Shown here: positions 23,648 to 35,362 of the stretch, piece by piece
How positions within the stretch are numbered: position 1 is the first letter of the stretch
How the letters are laid out: the number at the start of each line of letters is the position of its first letter
DNA from: Castanea sativa
Taxonomy: Eukaryota > Streptophyta > Magnoliopsida > Fagales > Fagaceae
DNA: 64,000 nucleotides
Direction: 5' to 3'
Assembly (NCBI RefSeq): GCF_040712315.1
Contig: NC_134019.1
Coordinates: 36,241,873 to 36,305,872 of the forward strand
Program-made: the position numbers and the translations under genes
Notes under the pieces: model-generated
Seen by the model: the letters and a program-made list of their open reading frames with translations, nothing else
Databases searched by the model: none
What the model was told of the DNA's origin: nothing

Positions 23648-24572
23648 TGTTGGTGCAAACACAATGATAATGGAAATAACACAAAGAGAAACTGAATAAT
23701 ACTTCTGAATTTTTTATTAGTTTAAAGAAAGAGATTACACAACACTATTTGGACTGAGGCGCGGCACTCGCTCTCTTTAAGGAGATTCAAGCCCTTGGTT
23801 GGCTAAACTTTGTAACCGGTGCAGACCGTCTCTGACTTGTCTCCCCCAGGATACAACAGCCCAACAAGTGTCGTATGGCTAGAACAACCTCTGCACAAAG
23901 TGTTCAAGCTCAAAGCTCCACCAGAAAGAACATCCTTCCTTGCTAAGAATCTCTCTATTTTTTTTTTTTTTTTGTATGTTGCAGTTACTTGGATTGTGTC
24001 TGAATGAGTCTATTTATAGGCTCAATGGGCCTCACGAAATTACTACCCAAATTAATCTGATTAATTAGGTCCATTATTCTGATATAGTGGGTGTTACAAG
24101 ATTAATTGCTGGATATTATTCTGATGGGCTGGAGTTACACAATTAATTGTGAGATAAGGAGTTTTCTGAATAATGAAAAGGCCCAAACGGATAGTCCAGT
24201 AAGTGGGTTAATGGCTCATTATTTTCCATAATAAAAATGGAATATAAATTCGGGCCATTTACTCACCAACGGATATAGTAATTACTCTGAATGGGCTGTC
24301 AAGTAGGAGGATCCAAGGTGCTGATTCATTTCCAAATTTGACACCTCCACCCTTCACCTCCCCCTTGCGCACGTATCTGGCCCAATATTTGAGACAATTC
24401 ATGTTAGCCCATTAATCACCACAATTAAAAAGAACAAAATAGTCTCTCTCCTTTTCAATGTGGGATTAAACATTTTCACTAACTCCTCATTTTCCACATT
24501 CACTCCCACATCTTTACATTTATTTTATCACATTTATTCATTTTAATTATTTAATATTAAAATGCTCCAACA
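23648..24572 (-). repeat. 3' LTR of the copia element (complete)
   Basis: It is 925 bp and starts and ends with the inverted TGTTGG / CCAACA. It matches 29277-30120 closely up to 24490. The last 82 bp (24491-24572) have no counterpart in the other LTR. Confidence 0.95.
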
Positions 24573-24582
24573 ATCCCCCACT
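24573..24582 (-). promoter_or_regulatory. Polypurine tract of the copia element
   Basis: On the minus strand AGTGGGGGAT directly abuts the LTR start TGTTGGAGC. This is the usual plus-strand primer site. Confidence 0.85.
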
Positions 24583-25166
24583 CATTTTAATATTAAATTT
24601 TTAGTTAAAGAGAGATTACCAGGCAAAGATGGGTCACTATGTATCATGAAGGTGTGCTCTGCATTGAACCTTCACTTAGTAAAACAGCGATCTCAACTCT
24701 AGAGTCGTAGTGGTCTCCGACTTGAACTAGGACTGCTTTTGGGAAATTAAGCGTCACTGCTTACACATAACAACCCAGGTGTTGACATGAGCTTTTATAG
24801 CTAGCACTTTACGGCCATGTGCTGATCCCGGTTTCATGAGTGTATTTGAGATTAAGTCCAAATCTCATAGGGAGCAGCCCCACCCCCACACTCACATAGG
24901 TGAAATTTTGTCAAGGGTGCTCCTGTAATTCTGACACCCCACTCATACGAGCTACAAATTTCATTAAGAGTTTTTTACTCAACCTCTCCACATTACAGGA
25001 TAGACGCACTTACATCATAGGGATGAACAATTAAAAAATTATTTACAAAATAAATAATTAACAAAATAAGTTGTGCATTTCTTACGACCATCGTATGATT
25101 CATTTTTCCCATTGAACCTAATTCTCAAGATCTCTGGTCTTTGGGTTGGGTATCCTCATATATGGC

Positions 25167-26847
25167 TCATGATTCTATGGACTTTAGTCCCATCCCCCTC
25201 GATGTATTCCATACTCTATCTTTTGCCAAGGCCTTGGTAAATGGATCTGCAAGATTATCATTAGATTTAATATAATCCACAGTTATGATGCCACTACTCA
25301 AATAAGATCGCACGGTACTGTGCTTTCTTCTTATAGGTCTGGATTTAGCATTGTAATAACGGTTTTTAACTCTACCAATTGCAGCAGTGCTATCACAATG
25401 AATTAATATAGGTGGAATTGGCTTTTCCCAAAGTGGAATTTCATATAACAAATCTCTAAGCCAATTTGCCTCTTCACTAGCTGAAGCTAATACTATTAAT
25501 TCAGCTTCTATTGTTGAATTAGCAATTATTGTTTGCTTTTTAGATTTCCAACAAATAGCACCACTACCTAAGGTAAAAATATAACCAGTGGTAGAGAGAG
25601 AATCATCTGACAAAGTATTCCAATCGGCATCACTAAAACCTTCAATCACAGCAGGGTATTTTTTATAAAACAAGCCATAATTTTTGGTACCAATTAAACA
25701 TCTCATGACTCGCTCAATAGCTAGCCAATGATCTCTATTAGGCTTGCTAGTAAATCTGCTTAGTACTCCTACTGCATATGCAATGTCAGGTCTAGTACAA
25801 TCAGTAGCATAACGCAAACTACCAATGATGCTAGCATAATCCTTTTGATTAAAAATCTCACCATCATTATTCACAGGAAATAAATGAACACTAGAATCAA
25901 AAGGAGTAGCTACACTTTTGTGATCATGAAAATTATATTTTCTCAATATTTTATCAACATAATGTGATTGATCAAGATATATTCCATCACATGTTTTTGT
26001 AATTTTCATGCCCAAAATAAAATTAGCCTCACCAAGATCTTTCATATCAAAATGACTTTTAAGCATATTTTTGTCTCATTTATAACATGCATATTTGAGC
26101 CAAAAATCAACATATCATCCACATAAAGGCTAATAATAACATGAAAATTATTCCATGATTTAGAATAAATACATTTATCACATTCATTTGATTTATAACC
26201 ATTCTCAATCATGCAAGAATCAAACTTTTCATGCCACTGCTTAGGTGCTTGTTTTAAGCCATATAAGGATTTAGTTAGCTTACATACCTTGCTTTCTTGT
26301 CAGGCTCTACAAAGCCTTCGGGTTGATCCATATAAATTTCTTCCTCTAGGTCCCCATTTAGAAAAGCAGTTTTTACATCCATTTGATGAATTTTTAAATC
26401 AAAAATTGCAACAATAGCAATTAACAATCTAATAGATGTAATTCTTGTTACCGGAGAAAATGTATCAAAGAAATCAAGATCAGCTTTTTGTTTAAAGCCT
26501 TTTGCAACAAGTCTAGCTTTAAACTTATCTATTGATCCATCCGGTTTCAACTTTTTTCTAAGGACCCATTTACAACCTATGGTCTTACAACCCGGTGGAA
26601 GATCTACTAATTTCCATGTTTTATTAGAAATTAGAGATTCCATCTCATCATTTATAGCCTCTTTCCAAAATATAGTATTAGGTGATGTTAAAGCCTCTTT
26701 TAAATTTTGGAGATTTTCCTCAATGTTAAAAACATAATAATCAGGACCAAAATCCTTTTCAACTCTAGCTCTTTTACTCCTTCTAGGTTCCATTTCAAAA
26801 TTTTCTTGATTTTGTAAATGTGAAGTAGAAGAACTAGGTTGTGACAA
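25167..26847 (-). pseudogene. copia reverse transcriptase and RNase H, two frames
   Basis: The first block (26847-26275) carries the N-terminal RT motifs, such as WKEAINDEMESL, KARLVAKGF, FSPVTR and the QMDVKTAFLNG motif. It then loses frame after EPDKKARYVS. The middle part around 26060-26270 is in other frames but still encodes LYVDDMLIFGS, so the YVDD catalytic motif is intact at nucleotide level. The second block (26066-25167) gives the rest of RT (KSHFDMKDLGEA) and the copia RNase H, with GFSDADWN, ANSTIEAELI and HCDSTAAI, ending at LKSIES. At least two frameshifts prevent one continuous product. Confidence 0.9.
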
Positions 26848-26866
26848 AATATTTTCTTCACCCCCA

Positions 26867-28174
26867 CTATTTTTTCAATTTAAAAGGAAATTTTTCTTCA
26901 TGAAAAATTGCATCACCGAATTTAAAAATTATTTTGTTTTCAAGATCAAAAAATCTATAGGCTGCACTATTAAATGCATAACCAAGAAAAGCACAGGTAG
27001 TAGCTCTTATACCTAATTTAGGTATTTTAGGGTCAATAAGCCTTACATAAGCAAGACAACCCCATACTCTCAAATATCCCAAATTTGGCTTATGTCCTTT
27101 CCACATCTCAAAAGGTGTGGTGTGTGACTTTTTATGTGGCACCCTATTTAAAACATGACATGCAGTTAAAATACCTTCACCCCAAAAATTTAAAGGTGTA
27201 CCAGATTCAATTAACATGGCATTTGTTAACTCAATTAAAGTTCTATTTTTTCTTTCAGCCACACCATTAGAAGCAGGTGAATATGGTGCAGTAGTTTCAT
27301 GGATAATTCCCAAAGACTGAACAAATGAGTTGAATGCACTTGATTCATACTCACGGCCTCTATCACTTCTTATTCTTTTTATTTTTCTACCAAATTGGTT
27401 TTCAACTTCTTTTAAAAAATCTTGAAATTTTTCAAAAGCATCACTTTTATTTTTCAACAAATAAATAGTTGTATATTTTGAGAAATCATCAATAAAAGTG
27501 ATAATATATCTATTTCCTCCACGAGTTAAAATTCCCTCAAATTCACATAAATCGGAGTGAATTAACTCAAGCAATTCGGTATTTCTTATAACACTTTTAT
27601 GAGGCCTTTTTGTAATCTTAGTTTGACTACAAGTTTCACATTTTTCAAAATCTTTTGACAGTCTTGGAATTAATCCTAAACTACTCATGATTCCTACATA
27701 TCTACTATTTATATGACACAAATGAGCATGCCAAAAATTAACAGAAGAAAGCATATAAACTGAACTGGTAGATGCTTTATTATTCTCAACATTTAATTTA
27801 AACATTCCATCACAAGCATAACCCTTTCCCACAAATAATCCCTTTTTAGTGATTACATAATTATCAGATTCCATAGTTTGCTTGAAGCCAGCGTTGTTAA
27901 GCAAAAAACTTGACATCAAATTCTTCCTCATGGATGGAGTATAAAGTACATCTTTCAATGTTAGCACACGTCCAGAAGTGAATTTCAATTCAACCTCACC
28001 ACTCCCAAGAGCCTTGGTTTTACTAGAGTCACCAAGCATAACAGTTTTTTCTTCTTCAAAAAGAGTGTACAATTTGAACCAATTTTTATCATAGCAGACG
28101 TGCCTATTAGCACTAGAATTTGCCCACCACCCTTCAACATATTGCACCATATTGATGTCTGTAATCATAGCCAC
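26867..28174 (-). pseudogene. copia protease and integrase region, open frame of 435 codons
   Basis: The block holds a protease-like start, then GAG-pre-integrase, then integrase. The zinc-binding HHCC pattern is HAHLCHI followed by CETCSQTK. The DDE core is D in HSDLCEF, D in RSDRGREYE and E in [11 protein letters not shown], all present. The usual protease motif D-S-G-A at the start reads NSSAN ([12 protein letters not shown]), so the catalytic aspartate is lost. The frame is open from 28174 to 26867 but is separated from gag by the frameshift at the duplicated zinc knuckle and from RT by a stop. Confidence 0.9.
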
Positions 28175-28188
28175 TAAAGGCTCTTCGG

Positions 28189-29256
28189 TTATGTTAGCCT
28201 GCAGGACAGATTCACGTTTCCGAAATTTGCAAAATTGAGCAATATGCCCACTCTTGCCACAGACAAAACAGGATCTATTAAATTGATCTTGTGAAGGGGG
28301 TCCTTAGTTCTTATTGTAATTTTTATTCGGGTTTCCCCTTCACATTTCCGAAATTTGCAAAATCGAGCAATATGCCCACTCTTGCCACAGACAAAACAGG
28401 ATCTATTAAATTGATCTTGTGAAGGGGGTCCTTGGTTCTTATTGTAATTTTTATTCGGGTCTCCCCTTCCTTGAGGTGATCTATTATTGTTTTTAAAGGC
28501 TTTCTTTTTTGGCTTCAATTGACCATTTCTATGAAAATTATTTTTGGGCATATTATTATTAGATGAAATAAGGTTTAACTTTGTGGTTGAATTACCAATT
28601 CTCTCTTGTGTCATGAGTGCATCTTGTCCTCTAGCCTCCTCCTCCACACGGATGCGGGTGATCAAAGTCTCCAAGGATGTCTCCTTTTGTTTGTGCCGCA
28701 ACGTCTTTTGGAACTCCCTCCAAGATTGTGGTAGTTTGTCAATTATGCCAGCTACCACCAAATTGTCTCCGATCTTTATGCCTTTGGATCTCAACTCTGC
28801 TACAATCATTTGGAAGTCTTGTGCTTGATCCACCACCGATTTTCCATCCACCATTTGGTAACGGAAAAATCTACTAGCAGCATACTTCTTTGCACCTGCC
28901 TCCTCGGTATCATACTTGCTTTGTAAAGCTTTCCAAATTTTTTTAGCAGACTTGTAAGTAGTATCATAATAATCATAGAAATGATAGGCAAGACAATTCA
29001 ATAGATAAGAGCAACAATTATATTCATCTTTTGTATACTTATCTATTTTTTCTTGATGAAGAATATATTCTTCGTCATTCATCTCATCGGTAGGAATCTT
29101 TGACGGATTCTTCTCAGTGAGGATGTAGGCAACTTTGAGAAGGCTCAAGTAGAAGAGAACATTTCCTTTCCACCTCTTGAAGTGGGCTCCCTTAAAGCGA
29201 AAGGGCTTGTTGAGATCTCCAACAGGCTCATTTGGTTTCTCTTGTGTAGACTCCAT
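28189..29256 (-). pseudogene. copia gag with duplicated zinc knuckle
   Basis: Starting at ATG 29256, only 20 nt after the LTR, the frame encodes a UBN2/retrotran_gag-type capsid protein ([39 protein letters not shown]). A basic linker and a CCHC knuckle ([14 protein letters not shown]) follow. A tandem duplication of about 128 bp repeats this knuckle. Because 128 is not a multiple of 3, the second copy is read out of frame and the tail becomes a spurious 50-residue extension. Confidence 0.9.
28217..28472 (-). repeat. 128-bp tandem duplication over the gag zinc knuckle
   Basis: Two nearly identical units run 28217-28344 and 28345-28472, both starting TTTCCGAAATTTGCAAAAT on the plus strand. 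They differ at only a few positions. Confidence 0.95.
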
Positions 29257-29276
29257 GTGTTGAATCTCCTTAAAAT

Positions 29277-30120
29277 TGTTGGTGCAAACAGAATGATAAT
29301 GGAAATAACACAAAGAGAAACTGAATAATACTTCTGAATTTTTTATTAGTTTAAAGAAAGAGATTACACAACACTATTTGGACTGAGGCGCGGCACTCGC
29401 TCTCTTTAAGGAGATTCAAGCCCTTGGTTGGCTAAACTTTGTAACCGGTGCAGACCGTCTCTGACTTGTCTCCCCCAGGATACAACAGCCCAACAAGTGT
29501 CGTATGGCTAGAACAACCTCTGCACAAAGTGTTCAAGCTCAAAGCTCCACCAGAAAGAACACCCTTCCTTGCCAAGAATTTCTCTATTTTATTTTATTTT
29601 TTTGTATGTTGCAGTTACTTGGATTGTGTCTGAATGGGTCTATTTATAGGCTCAATGGGCCTCACGAAATTACCACCCAAATTAATCTGATTAATTAGGT
29701 CCATTATTCTGATATAGTGAGTGTTACAAGATTAATTGCTGGATATTATTCTGATGGGCTGGAGTTACACAATTAATGGTGAGATAAGGAGTTTTCTGAA
29801 TAATGAAAAGGCCCAAACGGATAGTCCATTAAGTGGGTTAATGGCTCATTATTTTCCATAATAAAAATGGAATATAAATTCGGGCCATTTACTCACCAAC
29901 GGATATAGTAATTACTCTGAATGGGCTGTCAAGTAGGAAGATCCAAGGTGCTGATTCATTTCCAAATTTGACACCTCCACCCTTCACCTCCCCCTTGTGC
30001 ACGTATCTGGCCCAATATTTGAGACAATTCATGTTAGCCCATTAATCACCACAATTAAAAAGAACAAAATAGTCTCTCTCCTTTTTAATGTGGGATTAAA
30101 CATTTTCACTAACTCCTCAT
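29277..30120 (-). repeat. 5' LTR of the copia element, outer end deleted
   Basis: It is 844 bp and matches 23648-24490. At 30120 it passes directly into CTTCACTTCCAAGACATG of the host segment, so 82 bp of LTR and roughly 270 bp of the host unit are missing. The target duplication is lost with them. Confidence 0.9.
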
Positions 30121-30862
30121 CTTCACTTCCAAGACATGAACATGATATACTAAATTACTAATAGAAATGAATTCAATTAATCAAATTTTCAAAATTATTA
30201 ATTACTATGAGATTTATATATAAGTTGGTTAAATAATAATGCATCAATTACCTAGTGTGTGTAGAATGGGGGACTGCTCATGCCTAATGGAATAGTCAGA
30301 TACTCAAAGATGCTCTTGTTAAGCACACATTTTTAGCACTTGCAGGGTAAAAGTCCAATCCATACTTCAAGGAAGCATGTCTTGACTTTTTTTTTTTTTT
30401 TTTTGAGGAACCAGTAAAAAACCATGTCTTGACCTTACTATAAAGAACATGTCTCTTTAAATGTGCCAGAGCATTTCGATATCAATTTGGAGAGCCTAAC
30501 ATGGTAGCCCCCCAATGCTACTGGTGTAAAACTCAAACTTCCAAGACATGAACATGATACTAATAGAAATGAATTCAATTAATCGAATTTTCAAAATTAT
30601 TAGTTACCATGACATTTATATATAAGTTGATTAAATAATAACACATCAAATTGAATAAGCACATAACTACTATTAGTCTATTATCATGATATACTAAAAA
30701 AGTGCATCAAGAATTATTACTACTTACCTTTGATCATTTTCTAATATTATTCTTATTGCCTTACCCGCAGGGAGATCATGAATTTCATTCATATATATAT
30801 ATATATATATATATTTCCACCACATGAAGACACTAGTGCAAGAGGTAATCCAAGATACTTTT
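30121..30862 (+). repeat. Segmental duplication copy A, second part
   Basis: It continues copy A after the copia insertion and matches about 33110-33943, including GGAGATC.TGAATTTCAT-(AT)n and CACATGAAGACACTAGT. It includes about one and a half tandem units. Confidence 0.8.
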
Positions 30863-30966
30863 GGTGCAAGCACTTGTACAAACCCTTTCCAAAGCATGTT
30901 AAACAATTAAAGCATCATGTTTTGCATGTTTTATTTTACGTATACGTTCTCTTTGATTCTATAAAG

Positions 30967-31545
30967 GAAAATATATATATATATATATATAAAAGTAAAA
31001 CTTAGAGAAAATCTAATTAAATTTTACAATTGAAGTACAATTTTGCACTATGTGTCCTAAATTATTTATTTTTAGAGAGAGTTATATTAATCATAAATAT
31101 CCATCTAGGTAAGTTATTGCGTAACCAAATAGTCTAATTTTTTTTAAAAAAAAATGAACAATTTACATTTTCTACATAATAATATTTTTACAAATTAAAT
31201 ATCCATCCAGGTGAGTTATTGCGTACAAAAATCAAATAGTCTAGATTTAAGGAACACAAAAAAAAAATTAAATGAACAATTTATATTTTTTACCAAATAA
31301 TATTCTTACAAATATCTATCTAGGTAAGTTATTGCATACAAAAACCAAATAGTCTAGAATTAATGAACAAAAAAAAATTTACATTTTCTACATAATAATA
31401 TTCTTACAAAACTTTTTAAAAAATATTAAAAAATATAAGAATGGCTATCAATAATATATAAATTATATATGTAAGAATTATACCATGCATCTTATTGTAT
31501 ATATTTTAAGTATATCCATGTATATACATGGGGTTACAAGCTAGT
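30967..31545 (+). mobile_element. Helitron-like non-autonomous element
   Basis: It starts in a (TA)n tract followed by AAGTAAAACTTAGAGAAAAT. It ends with the perfect 16-bp palindrome CCATGTATATACATGG (31516-31531), then 9 nt, then CTAG before T (31541-31545). The middle contains about three imperfect repeats of the TATCCATCTAGGTAAGTTATTG-like segment (about 31097, 31199, 31313). The same element type is split by the gypsy insertion at 34284-45054. No helicase is encoded. Confidence 0.6.
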
Positions 31546-31619
31546 ATTAATAATGAAAGCTGAGACATAGCATTTTCATAAATTTAAAACTAAAAATATT
31601 AATAATATATATATATTCA

Positions 31620-32130
31620 TCTCACATAAACGTGGTGTAGGGATAAAAGGCCCGAAGTGCATTTTTGGGCCATGGGCTTTGTTCGAGATTGTTTACTTGT
31701 CCGAGAACGAATTGATAGCGATAAAGATGTCAGACCTAGAGATTCACGGGCAAATTGTGATAGAAGAAACTAAGAGAAGTAATCCGAGGAGGGGTATCTT
31801 CTCGGTTAAGCGAAGTAAAGATAAGATGGTACGTCATGTTGTCCAGAATAATCTTCTAGGAGGCCTTGTGGATGAAGATATGTTTCACGGGGGCACAGAG
31901 AGCAGGAACAGTTGTGAAATATCTAAAAGAAAGCTGCTACCACCGTATTGAATGTTCTGTATCTAAATCTCTGGCCGCATTAATGAGGAAGTGATATCTG
32001 AACAGTGATTTTCAGCCTTACAAATATTACCTAAAAACTTCCGAAAGGTACTAATGGGACAAGTATCAACATTAACAGTATAGACCTACACATGGAGAGC
32101 AGAAATGAGATGAAGAAGGAAGTATAGGAA
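31620..32130. other. Unclassified segment, possibly an LTR remnant
   Basis: It is less AT-rich than its neighbours and not repeated in this window. A 90-codon plus-strand frame (31679-31951) has no family motif. Phrases such as CTGGCCGCATTAATGAGGAA remind me of LTRs from tree genomes, but no paired LTR or TG/CA ends are visible. Confidence 0.25.
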
Positions 32131-33823
32131 GCAACTCAACTACACATAGACATAGCCAGTGGCAATGGGAACAAAGACTTCCAAGTTCCAAGTCATGATG
32201 AAGTGAAGTCACAACCATTTCTACATGTGCCAAAGCTTTTCACGAGAGAAGAAAAGAAATAATTGTTTAGAAAGACTGTGAAAGGAAAAAAGAGATAAGA
32301 ATAAAGGTGTGGAAATGAAAAACTTTGTGGAGAGCTTTATGGGACCATGTATGACAGGTTCTATTATGTAACCTACTATTCTAACCTCCAAGTAATAATC
32401 AAATATATAGTACTTAACGTTTTCATTGGTCATTATCTCATAATAATTTAAAAAGAGGGTGGAAATTTTGCTTAATCATTAAGCGACAAGGATTTAAGAC
32501 TATGGTTCTTGGTCATAGCTGGGTGTTAAATAAAGAAATGATTCAAGTTTTTAAAAATGCAATGCATCAATTTGAGAGGTTAAAAATGCGTATGGGAACA
32601 AAGACTTTCAAAACCTTTGACTGAAACAATTTTTTAAAAAGACTGTAAGTCTGTAAGGATAAAAGATAGTAAGACCTTTGAATTTTCGCAAGGAAAATAG
32701 TTAAGAATAAGGTCCCTCCAACAACTCCACAAGGTTAACTTAATGGTTTCAATGAGATCTTGGGTTCGAAATCTTTTGCCAATATCTTGGAGCCACCCCC
32801 AAAGAATTTCTTCCTATAATTACCCAATCCCAGTGTGTATAAAATGGGAGGACTACACATGCCTAATAGAATAGTTAGATACTCGAAGATGCCCCTGTTA
32901 AGTACAATTTTTAGCACTTGCAGAGTAGAAGTCCAATCCATACTTCAAGGAAGCATGTCTTGACTCTTTTTTTTTTTTTTTTTGAGGAAAGCATGCCTTA
33001 ACTTTACTATAAAGAACATGTCTCCTTAAATGTGCCAAAGTATTTCGACATCAATTTGGAGCGCTTAAATGGTAACCCCCAATGCTACTTGTGTAAAACC
33101 CAAACTTTCAAGATATGAACATGATATACTAATGGAAATGAATTCAATTAATCAAATTTTCAAAATTATTAGTTACTATGAGATCTATATATATAAGTTG
33201 GTTAAATAATAATGCATCAATTATCCTGTATGTGTAGGATGGAGAATTACACATACCTAAGGGAATAGTCAGATACTCAAAGATGCTTATGTTAAGTACA
33301 CATTTTTAACACTAGGCAAGGTAGAAGTCCAATCCATACTCCAAGGAAGCATGTCTTGACTTTTCTTTTCTTTTTTTTCTGATGAGGAACCAGTAAGAAA
33401 GCATGTCTTATTTTTTTTTTTTCTCTGTTGAGGAACCAGTAAGAAAGCATGTCTTGATTGCACTATAAAGAACATGTCTCCTTAAATGTGCCAAAGAATT
33501 TCAATATCAATTTGGAGAGCTTTACATGGTAACCCCCAATGTTACTTGTGTAAAACTCAAACTTCCAAGACATGAACATGATACTAATAGAAATGAATCC
33601 AGTTAATCAAATTTTCAAAATTATTAGTTACTTTGAGATTTATATACAAGTTGATTAAATAATAATACATCAAATTGAATAAGCACATAACTACTATTTG
33701 TCTATTATCATGATATACTAAAAAAGTGCATCAAGAATTATTACTTCTTACTCCTGAACATTTTCTAATATTATTCTTATTGGCTTACCTGCAGGGAGAT
33801 CGTGAATTTCATATATATATATA

Positions 33824-33878
<55 letters not shown>

Positions 33879-33940
33879 TTTTTTTTTTTTTTTTTTTTTC
33901 CCCCCACATGAAGACACTAGTCCAAGAGGAAATCCAAGAT

Positions 33941-33943
<3 letters not shown>
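32131..33943 (+). repeat. Segmental duplication copy B
   Basis: It is the second copy of the segment at 22303-23647 plus 30121-30862. It lacks both the SINE and the copia element and so shows the empty sites. Two tandem units of about 450 bp are complete here (phase marker CATGAACATGATA at 33116 and 33571). Poly-T stretches at about 32967 and 33410 vary between units. Confidence 0.85.

Positions 33944-34017
<74 letters not shown>
33811..34017. repeat. Long (AT)n tracts
   Basis: Two AT runs, about 33815-33874 and 33944-34016, are separated by a T/C-rich stretch and about 50 bp of unique sequence. Frames of alternating Ile and Tyr here are artefacts. Confidence 0.95.
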
Positions 34018-34023
<6 letters not shown>

Positions 34024-34189
34024 TCTCACTGTGCTAAAAATGGTTTGGAATTTAATGACGAAAGAGAGAGAAAATATATTCTTAATTAGACAAGCTGACG
34101 TGGACAATAGTATTTGTTTTAGCCATTAGATCTAATTGAAATCAATGGTTATAAAAAATGTGTAACTCTTTTAAAGTTACACCAGGTGT

Positions 34190-34283
<94 letters not shown>
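34190..34283. repeat. (TC)n-(TA)n microsatellite
   Basis: A TC run (34193-34233) is followed by a TA run to 34283, directly in front of the Helitron-like repeat, as at 2655-2728. Confidence 0.95.
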
Positions 34284-34287
<4 letters not shown>

Positions 34288-34609
34288 GGGTAAAATTTAA
34301 AGAAAACTCAATTAGATTCTACAATTGAAGTCCAATTTTGTGTCATGTGTCCTAAATTATTTATTTTTAGAGAGAGTTTTATTTCTTAATTTTAGAGTCA
34401 AATATGGGACCGCATCATAAATATCCATCCAAGTGGGTTATTGGGTACAAAAACCAAAGAATCTAAAATTAATGAACATAAAAAAAATGTACAATTTACA
34501 TTTTCTACTTAATAATATTCTTACAAGACTTTTTAAAGTGTTAAAAAAAATATAAGAATGATTATAAATAATATTTAAATTATATAAGTAGGAATTATAC
34601 TATGCATAA

Positions 34610-35279
34610 TAATGGGGTACAAATTTCAATATCGTTCATGGAAGTTGTCCAGGACAAGACAAGGAAAGCAAAGGTTGTAAGAACCTCGTCTATAAAAAGC
34701 TCATCCACGCAGGAAGGTGCTTGGACGAGGCTTTGCATGGTCAAGTTTTACACCACACCGTGTCGTCCAAGGGAACCACCAACCTCATCCATGAGAAGGT
34801 CGTCCATAAAGGAACGACCTCCCTTAAAGCGAGATACGCTTGACTAGAGGACCTCCGGACAAGGACCCTCGGACGAACCCGTGACACTTGGGAAAATTCT
34901 TGGGTATATACAGCAACTCCGTATCACACGCATAACTTCCAGTAACCGTTATGTGAGAATAATGTAACTCCTAAGCAGTTGTAGAAGTTGTCCCTGAACC
35001 CTTACACCTCCTCAAATCCAAGGGAGGTTACAAGTCTAATAACTGCTCTTAGGACACTATATAAACGCTCATTTAAACCAGACTAAGGTACACTTTACAT
35101 TTCCTAAAAAGTTGGAACTCCAAAATTATAGAGAGAAAACTAACTTTGCCATTTGAGGGTTCTTGGCCGGCAACCTCGGTCACCTTTGATCGCTTTTATT
35201 TCTTTTTCAGGCCATCAAGACAGCAAGTAGGCCTTTCAAGTCCGAAACATCCACCCTATTGATTTTCTTCGCATCATCA
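34610..35279 (+). repeat. 5' LTR of the first gypsy element
   Basis: It is 670 bp and ends in CGCATCATCA. The expected first bases TGATGGGG read TAATGGGG here. A TATA box TATATAAA lies at 35058-35065, so transcription should start about 30 bp later. Confidence 0.95.
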
Positions 35280-35280
35280 G

Positions 35281-35299
35281 TTGGCGCCGTCTGTGGGGA
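35281..35299 (+). promoter_or_regulatory. Primer-binding site of the first gypsy element
   Basis: TTGGCGCCGTCTGTGGGGA begins one base after the LTR. TGGCGCCGT can pair with the 3' end of a plant tRNA such as tRNA-Asp, as is common in Tat/Athila-type elements (family knowledge). Confidence 0.75.
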
Positions 35300-35362
35300 T
35301 CAATTCTCTTTTCATTTGATTGCTTGTTTTCAACGATTAGTCTTTCCTAGACAAAAGACTGA

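Larger units (their letters stand above)
23648..30120 (-). mobile_element. Ty1/copia LTR retrotransposon, recent but defective
   Basis: On the minus strand the order is 5' LTR (29277-30120), gag, protease, integrase, reverse transcriptase, RNase H, polypurine tract and 3' LTR (23648-24572). Integrase before reverse transcriptase defines copia. The two LTRs differ by roughly 13 substitutions over 843 aligned bases by eye, so the insertion is recent. The 5' LTR has lost 82 bp at its outer end together with adjacent host DNA, the primer-binding site is missing, and gag and pol are frameshifted. It sits inside segmental-duplication copy A. The 24583-25166 stretch between the RNase H stop and the 3' LTR is non-coding. 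Confidence 0.95.

Noticed and set aside
33726..34107. Frames of Ile-Tyr repeats on both strands
   Set aside because: They are produced by (AT)n tracts and have no start or family context.
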